From Flavipsychrobacter sp. (GTDB taxonomy: Bacteria > Bacteroidota > Bacteroidia > Chitinophagales > Chitinophagaceae), in NCBI GenBank assembly GCA_016786565.1, contig JAEUVY010000110.1, positions 1 through 53,747 of the forward strand: DNA of 53,747 nucleotides, written 5' to 3'. A model generated the notes under the pieces. The model did not search any database. It was given only the letters and a program-made list of their open reading frames with translations, and was not told the DNA's origin. The translations under genes and the position numbers were made by a program. Each line of letters opens with the position of its first letter. Positions within the stretch are counted from its first letter, which is position 1. Shown here piece after piece: positions 35,300 through 44,464 of this stretch.

Positions 35300-37063
35300 A
35301 TGAACATCCGTGTAGCCAGTTTGTTGTTAGTTCTTTTCTCTTCTTTTTGTGCCCTCGGGCAGGGCGATAATGTGCACCTACTGGCACAGAGTCCTGATGG
35401 GCACACTGTGAAGCTTGTGTGGTCTATGAACAGCCTGCCGGCAGGATTTAGCGGCTTTGAGATAAGGCGCAAGGACGGTATCGGCGATTGGCATACGCTC
35501 AATAAAGTGCCGCTTTTGCCGGGTATTTCGCAGAAAAAAGATCTTAGTCCGTTTGAGGGTGATAATGTGGAGGCAACACGTATCCGTGAGAAACTGCGTG
35601 ATCTGATGGGTGCCGGGAAATTGAAGGAGTATGACTTCCCTTCCTTCTCTGAAAAATGGTTGGCCCGCGACAAAGATGTTCTTGATGTGTTGCAGATGGC
35701 CTCGGTGAATTTTGATATTGCTGTGATCAGTGGTTTTGGTTTTGTGGACCATACCGTGACCCAAAAGATGGAGTATCAGTATGGGTTATTTTTGAAGGGA
35801 GGGGACAAACCTATAGCAAAAACAAAATGGAATTTCGGGGCTATACCAGACCTCGATGCTGTGAAGGAGATCACCTCAAAGGCATTGCTCACCAGCCGGG
35901 GAATACAACTTTTGTGGACTGCCGACCTTTCGAAGGTGCGCAGTGGGTACGTGTCCGGGTTCAATGTGTACAAGCGCGGCATACGCCTGAACGACAGACC
36001 CATACAGCCCTCGGGAGGAAAGGAAAAGGCGGAGTATACATTTACTGATGCGGGTGCCGATCCCGGTGTTGCCGATCAGTACAGCATCAGTGCAGAGTCG
36101 TTGTTCGGAATTGAGGGCAATATCCGTACTTATGAATACGACCCGGCTGATCACCCAAAAGAGTATGTAAAGCCGGTGGTGACGAAAATAACCTCACTCG
36201 GGTTTTATTTTAAGGAGGGTATTGAGGTGAAATGGACGTATCCTAAGGATCAGGAGCGGTTCATTAAAGGTTTTGTTGTGGAGAAGGATAACATGCCCGC
36301 GGGTTATGCCGCGGTGTCTGATGTGTTGCCCGAAGACGCACGCATATTTGTGGACGAGACCTCGTCGCCGGTGAGCAGTCCCTTGCGCATCAGGGTCAAC
36401 GCGGTTTATCGGGACAAGACCGTAGTGAGCGGAACAGAGCTGTTGTACAGTTATTTTCCGCTGCTTGATCCGCCACGACCTATCAATACGAAGGCGGTAG
36501 TTAGTGGTGATGCCCGGAAACCGGTTGTAAAGGTCACCTGGGACCCCATTATCAATGGCGACAGTGTTACCCGCAATTATCATGTTTACATGTACCCGGC
36601 AGCGGGCGGCAAGGTAGAAGCGTTGAATGATAAGGTGCCGGTTAAACAGAATTCCTTCATTTATCCGGTTCCGCGTGGGTTAAGTTCTATACTCAGGTTC
36701 TATGTGGTTGCCGAGGGGCACTCGGGTGGTTTTAGTAATCCGGGCGATACTGTTCAGGTGGTTACCCCAACCACAGTGATGCCTGCTGTCACAGTAACCA
36801 AGGCCGTTGCCGAGGGAAATGATGCTGTGTTGCAGTGGCAGTTTGCAGATGTGTCGGATCTTGCCGGGTTCCGCATCAGCGATGGCAGCACGTTGGTGGC
36901 CGATGAGAAGGTGCTGACGGCAGGTGCAAGGCAATACACTATCAAAGATGCGGCATCAGCCGGCGCCGAACACAATTACATGGTGAGGGCTGTATCTGCG
37001 GCGGGTGTTATCAGCGAGGATGCGGTATCTATGCAGGTGGTGTTTCCACCGGCTAAGAAATAG
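35300..37063 (+). CDS. Secreted fibronectin type III-like protein
   Basis: The 587-aa protein has a signal peptide (MNIRVASLLLVLFSSF, cleavage near LGQG). The ATG at 35300 is chosen because an earlier in-frame ATG at 35270 adds ten residues ahead of the signal. Several Fn3-like beta domains follow, recognisable by V.L.W....SGF.I.R and YSISAES/YVVAEG strands. No catalytic motif and no T9SS signal are seen. Such proteins usually bind partners at the surface; I do not recognise the family. It runs 83 bp after the helicase and converges with the 69-aa gene 7 bp downstream. Confidence 0.7.
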   Translation: MNIRVASLLLVLFSSFCALGQGDNVHLLAQSPDGHTVKLVWSMNSLPAGFSGFEIRRKDGIGDWHTLNKVPLLPGISQKKDLSPFEGDNVEATRIREKLRDLMGAGKLKEYDFPSFSEKWLARDKDVLDVLQMASVNFDIAVISGFGFVDHTVTQKMEYQYGLFLKGGDKPIAKTKWNFGAIPDLDAVKEITSKALLTSRGIQLLWTADLSKVRSGYVSGFNVYKRGIRLNDRPIQPSGGKEKAEYTFTDAGADPGVADQYSISAESLFGIEGNIRTYEYDPADHPKEYVKPVVTKITSLGFYFKEGIEVKWTYPKDQERFIKGFVVEKDNMPAGYAAVSDVLPEDARIFVDETSSPVSSPLRIRVNAVYRDKTVVSGTELLYSYFPLLDPPRPINTKAVVSGDARKPVVKVTWDPIINGDSVTRNYHVYMYPAAGGKVEALNDKVPVKQNSFIYPVPRGLSSILRFYVVAEGHSGGFSNPGDTVQVVTPTTVMPAVTVTKAVAEGNDAVLQWQFADVSDLAGFRISDGSTLVADEKVLTAGARQYTIKDAASAGAEHNYMVRAVSAAGVISEDAVSMQVVFPPAKK

Positions 37064-37070
37064 TGCAGGG

Positions 37071-37280
37071 CTACTTCGCCCGTTCTATTTTTATGGTCAC
37101 ATCGCTGGAGTAGAAAGCCAGGAAGACCGTAACTGCCATACAGCCCAGACCAAGCATACAAGCTGCCACGGCGGCGATAACCATATTTAAGTTCTTGCGC
37201 CTGATGGCGGCAAATAACAGCAATACAAACAACAGCAGCAGCGCAATGCCCATGCCTCCTACAAGATAGATGTCGCTCAT
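37071..37280 (-). CDS. 69-aa two-helix membrane protein
   Basis: Two hydrophobic segments (about residues 8-26 and 33-55) separated by IRRKNLN make a helical hairpin, with a short charged C terminus. Its start overlaps the stop of the upstream HExxH gene by 4 bp (ATGA), so the two are translationally coupled, and the small protein may anchor or regulate its neighbour. No family is recognised. Confidence 0.65.
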   Translation of the reverse strand: MSDIYLVGGMGIALLLLFVLLLFAAIRRKNLNMVIAAVAACMLGLGCMAVTVFLAFYSSDVTIKIERAK

Positions 37281-38545
37281 TGTCTGATGGTCTTTTTAGT
37301 TTCCCGTACTGGAGCACCTACATCCGATTGTCCCGGGAGTTTTAATACTTCGGTTATTTCTTTTTCAGTCTTGTACTTTGCAACAAGGGTTTTGCCATCA
37401 ACGGTGCCATCAAAGCCGCCCGATATTCTGGCGCTTTGTTCTTCCAGCCTTTTTATTTTGCCCGGTAACAGGCGAGGCAGGTTGTCGTACACTCTATTCA
37501 TGTAGAGTGTGCCGTTGGCATGGTTGTCTTTTTGGGTGCTTGTGGCAATGATCACCAACTCCTTTTCGGGATCGCTGTCGGCATTCGTGAAAAAAGCCGA
37601 CGCGATTTTAGTTGGGTAGTCACCGTTGCAGAAAGTGTCTATCAATATTCGCTTGTAAGTATCCTTGCCATTGGGTACGAATACATAGGCAAAGGTGCGG
37701 TAATTGTCTTTGGGCAAGGCTCCGTCTATGTTGATGTAGAATTTCTGTGTGAAGAACGCCAATACGGATGTTTCGGCCGACCATTCGTTGGTTTCTATGA
37801 TCTTGCGTCCCATTTCTTCTGACACTTCAGTGTACAGTGGGCGTGCGCGTACCACAAACTGCCGGGTTTTTTCCTCCGGAATTCGTTTTACAGTTTCTCC
37901 GGGGCTTTTGACAGATTTTACTACGGCTTCGGGGCTGAAATAGAATTCTTCGGTGTTGTTTTCAAGGCACTTTTTGATGCGCATGTCCCACAGGTATTGC
38001 ATTTCTTTTACGTCTCTGCCATCGGGGTTCACTTCACCATCGTATGTTTCCTGTACTTTTCTGTATCGTTTGTAAATGTCGTCAGTTAATTTCTCAATTT
38101 CTTCATTATAGTTCTTCTCACTATAGTCTCTTGACTCCAGTTCATATTGTAGCCGGTTTGCAAAGTTCAATGCGACATCATAGTGGTCCTGCTCGTGGAT
38201 AAGCACATAGTTGGAGTGCTCTTTTTTGGTTGATTCGCGTGCGAAGGCAATACTCTGAAACGCGCACTTGACCTTGAATTTGAACTTAATGCGACCGTTA
38301 GCCATCTTTTCACCATCTTCATACTCAAAATATATTGCAGGGCTGACATAGGCTTCGGCTTGAAGGTTACGTGCGCTCAGACTTTTTGCATGTTCTTTAT
38401 CTTCAATTTCCTGAAAGTCGTTCCAGGTGAGGGTGCGATGGTTGATGATCTTTCCTTCCGGTGCTATCCATCCTATGTCATTTCGCTGTGCCTGCGACAG
38501 AAAGGAGATGGAAAGAAGCAGTGTAGTTATGATGGTATTGCGCAT
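37277..38545 (-). CDS. Secreted DUF922-like protein with HExxH
   Basis: The 422-aa protein has a signal peptide (cleavage near LSQAQ, residue 20). Its N-terminal half carries LTWNDFQ and then LIHEQDHYDVA, an HExxH zinc-protease motif (H117, E118, H121). The arrangement of W.DF...HE..H is that of DUF922, a family predicted to be metal-dependent peptidases. The C-terminal half (about 220-400) is a separate beta-rich region with DADSDPEKELVI-like calcium or turn motifs. It should act outside the cytoplasm. The 69-aa membrane protein overlaps its stop codon. Activity is a prediction only. Confidence 0.7.
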   Translation of the reverse strand: MRNTIITTLLLSISFLSQAQRNDIGWIAPEGKIINHRTLTWNDFQEIEDKEHAKSLSARNLQAEAYVSPAIYFEYEDGEKMANGRIKFKFKVKCAFQSIAFARESTKKEHSNYVLIHEQDHYDVALNFANRLQYELESRDYSEKNYNEEIEKLTDDIYKRYRKVQETYDGEVNPDGRDVKEMQYLWDMRIKKCLENNTEEFYFSPEAVVKSVKSPGETVKRIPEEKTRQFVVRARPLYTEVSEEMGRKIIETNEWSAETSVLAFFTQKFYINIDGALPKDNYRTFAYVFVPNGKDTYKRILIDTFCNGDYPTKIASAFFTNADSDPEKELVIIATSTQKDNHANGTLYMNRVYDNLPRLLPGKIKRLEEQSARISGGFDGTVDGKTLVAKYKTEKEITEVLKLPGQSDVGAPVRETKKTIRQ

Positions 38546-38602
38546 TGAGGGTGGGTATATTTGTTATTGCTAAAGTAGGAAGTAATATGATAATATAAAC
38601 AA

Positions 38603-38633
38603 AAAAGTGGCCTGCATGAAGCAAGCCACTTTT
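38603..38633 (-). terminator. Terminator after ahcY
   Basis: aaaagtggc and gccactttt form a stem with an A/T-rich outer part. On the minus strand it ends in a T run, directly downstream of ahcY. Confidence 0.7.
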
Positions 38634-38657
38634 GTATTCAGTGTTATTGTTTTTCTA

Positions 38658-39986
38658 CTAGTACCTGTACATTTCAGGCTTGTAAGGACCTTCTTTCGCA
38701 ATACCGAGGTATTCAGACTGAGCGTCAGTCAGCTCATCGAGCTGAGCGCCAACTTTCGAGAGGTGCAGACGGGCTACTTTCTCATCCAGGTGTTTAGGCA
38801 GCACATACACTTTGTTCTCGTAGTTGCTGTGGTTGTTCCACAGTTCTATCTGTGCCAGTGTCTGGTTGCTGAACGAGTTACTCATTACGAAGCTTGGGTG
38901 GCCTGTAGCGCAGCCCAGGTTCACCAGACGACCTTCAGCCAGAACGATAACGTCTTTACCGTCGATATTGTACAGGTCAACCTGTGGTTTGATGGTGTCT
39001 TTGGTGTTACCATAAGCACCATTCAGCCAAGCCATGTCAATTTCGATATCGAAGTGACCGATGTTACAAACGATAGCCTTGTCCTTCATTGCACGGAAGT
39101 GCTTTTCAGTGATGAGGTCGCGGCAGCCTGAAGCTGTAACGATGATGTCAGCTTCTTGTACAGCGTCCATCATGCGCTTCACTTCAAAACCGTCCATAGC
39201 AGCCTGCAGCGCGCAGATCGGGTCGATCTCAGTAACGATAACACGTGCACCTGCACCACGCAGAGACAGCGCGCTACCTTTACCTACGTCGCCGTAGCCA
39301 CCTACAACTGCAACCTTACCTGCCATCATTACGTCTGTAGCGCGACGGATCGCATCTACCAGACTTTCCTGGCAACCGTATTTGTTGTCGAATTTAGATT
39401 TAGTAACAGAGTCGTTCACGTTGATCGCAGGCATTGGCAGCGTGCCTTTTGCCATACGCTCGTACAAACGGTGAACACCTGTAGTTGTTTCTTCGCTCAG
39501 ACCTTTGATGTGCTGGATCAGCTCGGTGTAGTTGTCCAGTACCATGTTGGTAAGGTCGCCACCGTCGTCCAGGATCATGTTCAGCGGGCGGTCTTCGCTA
39601 CCGAAGAACAGCGTCTGCTCGATGCACCAATCGGCTTCAGCAAGGCTCTGACCTTTCCATGCGAAGACGCCAATACCTGCAGCAGCGATAGCGGCAGCAG
39701 CGTGGTCCTGCGTAGAGAAGATGTTACAAGAGCTCCAGCGCACTTCAGCACCCAGTTCCACCAGGGTCTCGATCAGCACAGCAGTCTGGATGGTCATGTG
39801 GAGGCAACCTGCAATGCGGGCACCTTTCAGGGGCTTTTTAGGTCCATATTCTTCGCGGATCGCCATCAATCCGGGCATTTCGGCTTCAGCAAGCCTGATC
39901 TCTTTGCGGCCCCACTCTGCAAGGCTGATGTCCTTTACCTGATAAGGAAGTTTGAAGTCGATCTTGGAACGAGTCATTGTACTCAT
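38658..39986 (-). CDS. ahcY: Adenosylhomocysteinase
   Basis: This enzyme hydrolyses S-adenosylhomocysteine to adenosine and homocysteine with tightly bound NAD, removing the inhibitory product of SAM-dependent methylation. The 442-aa protein shows [14 protein letters not shown], the NAD-binding loop [23 protein letters not shown] and the C-terminal KPEMYRY typical of the family. The ATG at 39986 ([11 protein letters not shown]) is used; a farther ATG at 40025 lies upstream of the -7 element and cannot be in the mRNA. It partners functionally with metK at 8.5 kb and is monocistronic. Confidence 0.97.
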   Translation of the reverse strand: MSTMTRSKIDFKLPYQVKDISLAEWGRKEIRLAEAEMPGLMAIREEYGPKKPLKGARIAGCLHMTIQTAVLIETLVELGAEVRWSSCNIFSTQDHAAAAIAAAGIGVFAWKGQSLAEADWCIEQTLFFGSEDRPLNMILDDGGDLTNMVLDNYTELIQHIKGLSEETTTGVHRLYERMAKGTLPMPAINVNDSVTKSKFDNKYGCQESLVDAIRRATDVMMAGKVAVVGGYGDVGKGSALSLRGAGARVIVTEIDPICALQAAMDGFEVKRMMDAVQEADIIVTASGCRDLITEKHFRAMKDKAIVCNIGHFDIEIDMAWLNGAYGNTKDTIKPQVDLYNIDGKDVIVLAEGRLVNLGCATGHPSFVMSNSFSNQTLAQIELWNNHSNYENKVYVLPKHLDEKVARLHLSKVGAQLDELTDAQSEYLGIAKEGPYKPEMYRY

Positions 39987-40011
39987 ATAGTGATTTTTGT
40001 TGAAATTTTCG

Positions 40012-40019
40012 CAAAGGTA
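40012..40019 (-). promoter_or_regulatory. -7 element (TACCTTTG) of ahcY
   Basis: An exact TAnnTTTG match on the minus strand, 25 nt before the ATG at 39986. It decides the start codon. Confidence 0.5.
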
Positions 40020-40305
40020 GGGCAATTATCTGATTCGTGCAGACCTATCATAGTATCGGTGCATTTCTTTTATTGATAATTTGACAAAGTGATGATGCGT
40101 CTGACATTTTGTTCAGCAACCAACCAACACAAGGCCTACAATAATCAACAAGTACCCTCGGTCGGGCATTTTGTTTCATATTTGCGTGGCTATTGTTTAA
40201 CAATGTATGAAGCACTCAAATTCATCGTTTGCAGGATACTGCATGAGCAGGTGTTTTTATTTTTTGAAATATCCCTTACATTTACGTTCCAAAATCAGAT
40301 ATATT

Positions 40306-40587
40306 ATGAGAAGAATACTGCCGATCGTTGCGCTCCTCACAGGAACCCTATTAGTTGCATCCTGTAACAAAGGAGACGATAATCCTTATGGCGATTGGAA
40401 GTGTACTTGCTTCGTATCGAAAATGGATTACTGGACTGCAGGCGATACTGTGCGTACTGCTCGTCTCGACACAGTGTATCTCATGGCCAACGATATGGAC
40501 AAAAACACAGCAAAGAGTTTCTGCGATCAGGCCAAGACAAGCTACGTAGATACTTTTGGCAGTACAGCAACCTGCAATATCAAGTAG
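40306..40587 (+). CDS. Small lipoprotein, 93 aa
   Basis: MRRILPIVALLTGTLLVASC is a lipoprotein signal with acylated Cys20. The remaining 73 residues contain four Cys (in CTCF, SFC and ATCNIK), which could form two disulfides in the periplasm. The ATG at 40306 is chosen because it starts the signal peptide; upstream in-frame codons from 40207 do not look coding. No family is recognised. A terminator follows 27 bp after the stop. Confidence 0.65.
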   Translation: MRRILPIVALLTGTLLVASCNKGDDNPYGDWKCTCFVSKMDYWTAGDTVRTARLDTVYLMANDMDKNTAKSFCDQAKTSYVDTFGSTATCNIK

Positions 40588-40614
40588 CTGATAATCAAAA
40601 TGTTTATACAGAAA

Positions 40615-40645
40615 GGGCTCCCATTGCATCGGGAGCCCTTCTTAT
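40615..40645. terminator. Terminator after the 93-aa lipoprotein gene
   Basis: gggctccc (40615-40622) and gggagccc (40631-40638) form an 8-bp stem followed by ttcttatttt. It also faces the end of the convergent membrane-protein gene. Confidence 0.75.
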
Positions 40646-40661
40646 TTTGGTTCGGTTATGA

Positions 40662-42095
40662 TCATTTCTTGGTTGCGGGGCGAGGAGCAGGGCGTGTACC
40701 TGCTAATGCAGGTTCGGCAGCTTGTTTAGACCGGGCTTCGCGTGCTTTCAGGAAATCGGATATACGAGTGACTATTCCGCTGTTCGCATAATACATCAGT
40801 ATGAGCGGCAGTAGCTTGAAAAGGCCGCGTTTGGTGGTATTCATTACGTCAAACAGTGGCAAGAGGTAACCAAGCAGGGCCAGACCGAAGTAAACTACCG
40901 CAATGCCATACAACGCCATGCGCGCTTCCTTGTTGAATTTTCTGATCAGCACCAGATCGGCCAGCAAAATTGCAATGAAGTAATAGAAGAAATACCCATA
41001 AACAAGCAGCCCCTTGTCGGATAGTATGAGGTCGTTGTTGATGGCGGATATCCGGGTAAAGAATACCGAAATATCGCTCATGTTATGATTGATCTGGGCG
41101 GCAGTATCCATCTTTACCGGGACGAAGTTGGGTATGAAGATGTTCATACAGAGCACGTAAAAGAATACCGGGCCGGCCATCAGCAGCAATCCGTTTACAA
41201 TAATGTCCTTTATGGGTTGTTTGGCTTTGAACTGTGTATAGGCAGGCATGAGGGCTGCCAGCGATACCAGCACCAGCGTCTCCACACGAATGTATGTGGC
41301 TATGCCGAAGAGAAGGATGGAGAATGCGAAGTCGTTTCTGCGTTGGTGGGTCTGGTATTGCATGAGGAAGTAGAACCCGGTGAAATAGAATATCATGTTG
41401 CTGTAGTCGTACAGGATGATGTAGGAATAAGCAAAAGCGTCGGGGATGCAGAAATACATCAGCAAAAGTGTGCAGGCAACAAGGCCATGCACCCGCTCTT
41501 TAAGAATGGTGTATAACCACCATGTGAACGGCACAAAAATGGCAGTGAGCCACACGCCGCCAAATGGCGATACAAAAAGCTTGTACACCACCTGAAGGCA
41601 GGTAATGTAGGGCGATTTGAAATGGTTGTTGGTGGTATGCAGGTCTATACTGAAGACAGAATTCAGCATGGTCTTTTCACGTATGGTGAATTCGGCCAGC
41701 AACTCTCCACCGGCCAGCACGTCGCGCGGGGTAGGCGGGAAGTAATAGCACCTGAACGCGCTGGTAATAAAGAATGCGAGGAACACGAGCAGGAAGGGTA
41801 TTTCATACAGTTCGGGCAGGGCAAAGCCACTGAAGTTTGGTTTGCGGAACATCACCACCAAAGGAATGCTGCACAGTGCTGTGATGACCGCCACTGCTAT
41901 GGCAGTGTTGCTGCCGGTGATGGGGATGTGTGCCAGCTGAAGCATGGCAGGAGCCAGCGAAATAAAGAATATGCCAACGATCATGGAGAGGCAGATGTTG
42001 GCTATAGCACCTATTTGCAGGCGGAACAGACGAACAATGCCACTTCCCGAAAGGAATTGCGCGATGGTCACGAGTAGGAGGCCGGTAAGGTTCAT
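40662..42095 (-). CDS. Polytopic membrane protein, possible GT-C type glycosyltransferase
   Basis: The 477-aa protein has about eleven hydrophobic helices and a basic, Ala/Pro-rich cytoplasmic tail. A luminal stretch early in the chain (YFPPTPRDVLAGGELLAEF, then DLHTTNNHFKSPYI) contains an acidic/His motif like the first loop of GT-C lipid-linked sugar transferases, and RVETLV follows a later helix. That is the only hint of function. It lies 5 bp downstream of the 159-aa gene and is surely co-transcribed with it. Confidence 0.6.
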   Translation of the reverse strand: MNLTGLLLVTIAQFLSGSGIVRLFRLQIGAIANICLSMIVGIFFISLAPAMLQLAHIPITGSNTAIAVAVITALCSIPLVVMFRKPNFSGFALPELYEIPFLLVFLAFFITSAFRCYYFPPTPRDVLAGGELLAEFTIREKTMLNSVFSIDLHTTNNHFKSPYITCLQVVYKLFVSPFGGVWLTAIFVPFTWWLYTILKERVHGLVACTLLLMYFCIPDAFAYSYIILYDYSNMIFYFTGFYFLMQYQTHQRRNDFAFSILLFGIATYIRVETLVLVSLAALMPAYTQFKAKQPIKDIIVNGLLLMAGPVFFYVLCMNIFIPNFVPVKMDTAAQINHNMSDISVFFTRISAINNDLILSDKGLLVYGYFFYYFIAILLADLVLIRKFNKEARMALYGIAVVYFGLALLGYLLPLFDVMNTTKRGLFKLLPLILMYYANSGIVTRISDFLKAREARSKQAAEPALAGTRPAPRPATKK

Positions 42096-42100
42096 TGTAT

Positions 42101-42580
42101 TTAGTCTATTTTATATTTTTTAAGGTCTGCAAGTATCATATTCAGCTCATCCTTGCCCGAAATGCGTTTCAGCATCACTTTGCCGTGTCCGTCGGGTATG
42201 ATGACAGCATTGGCTTTTTCCACCCCGGGGCTATTGGGCCATACGCCCCTCATCCCTGTAAAATAATAATAGATAGCAGGCTCTACTGTAGCGAAGTCGC
42301 GCACACCCTGTTCCTTCAAAAATGCGTCGGGCGGCAACAACAGCACAGGACTGTCCATTTTGGCCTCTTTGAATATTCGGCCCATCTCGCTATATATAGC
42401 GTAGGAATAGCCGTAGCGGTTGATCTTTCGCTGCTCGATCTCGGTTTGTTTTGACAGCGTAAATATGTCGAACGACGGGCTGAGCAGGTTGGTGTTGAGC
42501 CAGTTGTTATAAAACGGAATGTTGAAATACAATACTATTACCAGTATTGAAATCAGCGTTAGGTTTACTTTAAAGTGCAT
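42101..42580 (-). CDS. Membrane-anchored protein, 159 aa
   Basis: One N-terminal membrane helix (about residues 7-22) is followed by an extracytoplasmic domain of about 130 residues with VLLLPPDAFLKEQG and a GMRGVWPNSPG loop. The family is not recognised. The stop is 5 bp before the start of the polytopic membrane protein, so the two probably work together in envelope glycan or polymer handling (inference). The MlaF-like gene lies 54 bp upstream on the same strand and may be part of the operon. Confidence 0.6.
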   Translation of the reverse strand: MHFKVNLTLISILVIVLYFNIPFYNNWLNTNLLSPSFDIFTLSKQTEIEQRKINRYGYSYAIYSEMGRIFKEAKMDSPVLLLPPDAFLKEQGVRDFATVEPAIYYYFTGMRGVWPNSPGVEKANAVIIPDGHGKVMLKRISGKDELNMILADLKKYKID

Positions 42581-42634
42581 CCTTTATGGTTTTGGGGATA
42601 ATATGCTTGTAAATATAATAGAATCCCGGAAATT

Positions 42635-43414
42635 CTATGGTTTCCGGCCGCTCGCCTCTATCATGCTCATTTCTTTGGCTTTGGCAAGGAATTCCGATGC
42701 AAAAATGAAGGCGTTGAGCCGTTCGTCTTTGCTGAAGATGATGTCGCGATTGCTGCCTTCCCATTGTTTGTGCCCCTGATACATGTACATAATATAGTCG
42801 CCGCTTTCCATTACGGTGTTCATGTCATGGGTATTAATGACGGTAGTGATGTTGTATTCGTGAGTGATCTCTTTGATCAATTTGTCGATCACCAGCGAAG
42901 TTTGCGGGTCCAGGCCAGAGTTGGGTTCGTCGCAGAACAGGAATTTGGGGTTTTGGACGATGGCGCGTGCCAATGCCACTCTCTTCTTCATGCCACCGCT
43001 TATCTCGGCCGGGAATTTCTTGTTGGCGTCTTTCAGATTCACGCGTTCCAGTACTTCGTTCACGCGCTTCAACTTCTCGGCATGAGAGGAATTTGTGAAC
43101 ATGTCGAGCGGAAACATTACGTTTTCTTCTACTGTCTTACTGTCGAAAAGGGCGCTTCCCTGAAAAAGCATGCCTATCTGCTTACGGAGTTCCTTCAGCT
43201 CTTTTTCGTTCATGCGCGTTATGTCCTTGCCTTCATACAGCACGGAACCGGAGTCGACCGGCATCAGGCCTATCATGATCTTCATCAACACCGTCTTGCC
43301 GCTTCCGCTGCTTCCTATAATTAGATTGGCGTTGCCGGCTTCCATACGTGCCGATACGTCGTGAAGGACAACCTTTTCACCAAAGCTTTTTCTGATATTC
43401 TTGATCTCTATCAT
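42635..43414 (-). CDS. ABC transporter ATP-binding protein, MlaF-like
   Basis: The 259-aa cytoplasmic ATPase has Walker A GSSGSGKT (34-41), a Q-loop in GMLFQGSALFDS, signature ISGGM (138-142), Walker B FLFCDEP (D162, E163) and an H-loop in NTHDM. The sequence FQGSALFDSKTVEENVMFPL and a long C-terminal extension are typical of MlaF, the ATPase of the phospholipid-asymmetry transporter. MlaE (permease) and MlaD are normally adjacent but are not present here; upstream the strand switches to DUF3822. It may pair with a permease encoded elsewhere. Confidence 0.85.
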   Translation of the reverse strand: MIEIKNIRKSFGEKVVLHDVSARMEAGNANLIIGSSGSGKTVLMKIMIGLMPVDSGSVLYEGKDITRMNEKELKELRKQIGMLFQGSALFDSKTVEENVMFPLDMFTNSSHAEKLKRVNEVLERVNLKDANKKFPAEISGGMKKRVALARAIVQNPKFLFCDEPNSGLDPQTSLVIDKLIKEITHEYNITTVINTHDMNTVMESGDYIMYMYQGHKQWEGSNRDIIFSKDERLNAFIFASEFLAKAKEMSMIEASGRKP

Positions 43415-43627
43415 GCAGGCAAGCTGTTTTCTTGATCTAAGCGATAGTTTAAGTATTAGGGAGGCGCTTAGGACCGCAATTTGCTGAAATACTTCGTAAA
43501 AATAGATTTAAATTATTGAAACGGGCGTCCGGCGGCTGTAACAATGCTTCCAACCCGTGTCAGGGCGGGGTAGTTGGCAAAGATTATTGAGCAATTGCAG
43601 CAACAATTTCTTATAATTGTGGCGTTA

Positions 43628-44464
43628 ATGGCAGATAAATTAAATACAGGAAACATAGAACAGGTGTACAATGTGCGCGAAGATGAGGCGATCTCATCGG
43701 GCGTGGCATTGGTGCTGTGTGTGTTGGTGCAGCGTGGTGTATTTGTTGCCGGTTTCAGCATTACCAAAGAACTGCTGACCATACACTACTCAGAGTATTC
43801 ATCGACCCGACCGGTTTGGGAGCTCGATTTCTTTGAGCAGCTTTTTGCAAGCGAGCCTTTGCTGGCCGTGCGCGAGAAGGTGAAGGGTGTGTTTCTGGCA
43901 GGCGACAAAAATCTTGTGGTTCCCGATGAACTGTACTCGGCGCCTGATGCTGAGGCGTGGTTGCGTAGGATCCACTTTGTGGAGCAGTCTGACCGTGTAG
44001 TGGCTTTCGCTATGGAGAATGACAAGGCGCAATTGCTACAGGCATTCCCGCTGAATATTGTTGAGTTGGTGAAGATCAACTTCAAGCGCGCTACGGTGCT
44101 GCCGCTGCAGGAGTATCAGTTGGAGCACAATAACACGCAGAGCCTGCATTTGCAGTGTTTCATCACCCGCGATCAGGTTTTTGCCACCCTACACAATTAC
44201 AGTCAGTTGCTTTGGTATCAGGTGTTCGACTATGCCAGTGCCGAAGATATTGCCTACACTTTCAAAAACCTTTGCAAGGAGAATTATATAGACGCGGCGA
44301 AACTGCATCTGGCATGTACCGCTGTTTCTGGCAGCGAATATGATGTCATCAATGAATTGACCCGTTATTTCCCTTCAGTAAAATTGGGCAACGGTCTTTC
44401 TATTCACTCGCGGTGGGACCCGGCTGTGTGCCTTGCCAATCAATTGTTAGCATGCGTATTGTAG
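43628..44464 (+). CDS. DUF3822 protein
   Basis: The 278-aa protein belongs to DUF3822, a Bacteroidota family of unknown function almost always found immediately before rsmD. Its two halves look like a duplicated actin-like/ATPase-fold strand pattern (LTIHYSEYSSTRPVW; LWYQVFDYASAEDIAY), but no catalytic residues are evident. The ATG at 43628 is preferred over one at 43574 because a TATAATTG -7-like element lies at 43612-43619. It overlaps rsmD by 13 bp, so translation is coupled. Confidence 0.8.
   Translation: MADKLNTGNIEQVYNVREDEAISSGVALVLCVLVQRGVFVAGFSITKELLTIHYSEYSSTRPVWELDFFEQLFASEPLLAVREKVKGVFLAGDKNLVVPDELYSAPDAEAWLRRIHFVEQSDRVVAFAMENDKAQLLQAFPLNIVELVKINFKRATVLPLQEYQLEHNNTQSLHLQCFITRDQVFATLHNYSQLLWYQVFDYASAEDIAYTFKNLCKENYIDAAKLHLACTAVSGSEYDVINELTRYFPSVKLGNGLSIHSRWDPAVCLANQLLACVL

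Noticed and set aside
39987..40025. ATG at 40025 as ahcY start
   Set aside because: It is upstream of the -7 element at 40012-40019, and the extra residues do not match the family.
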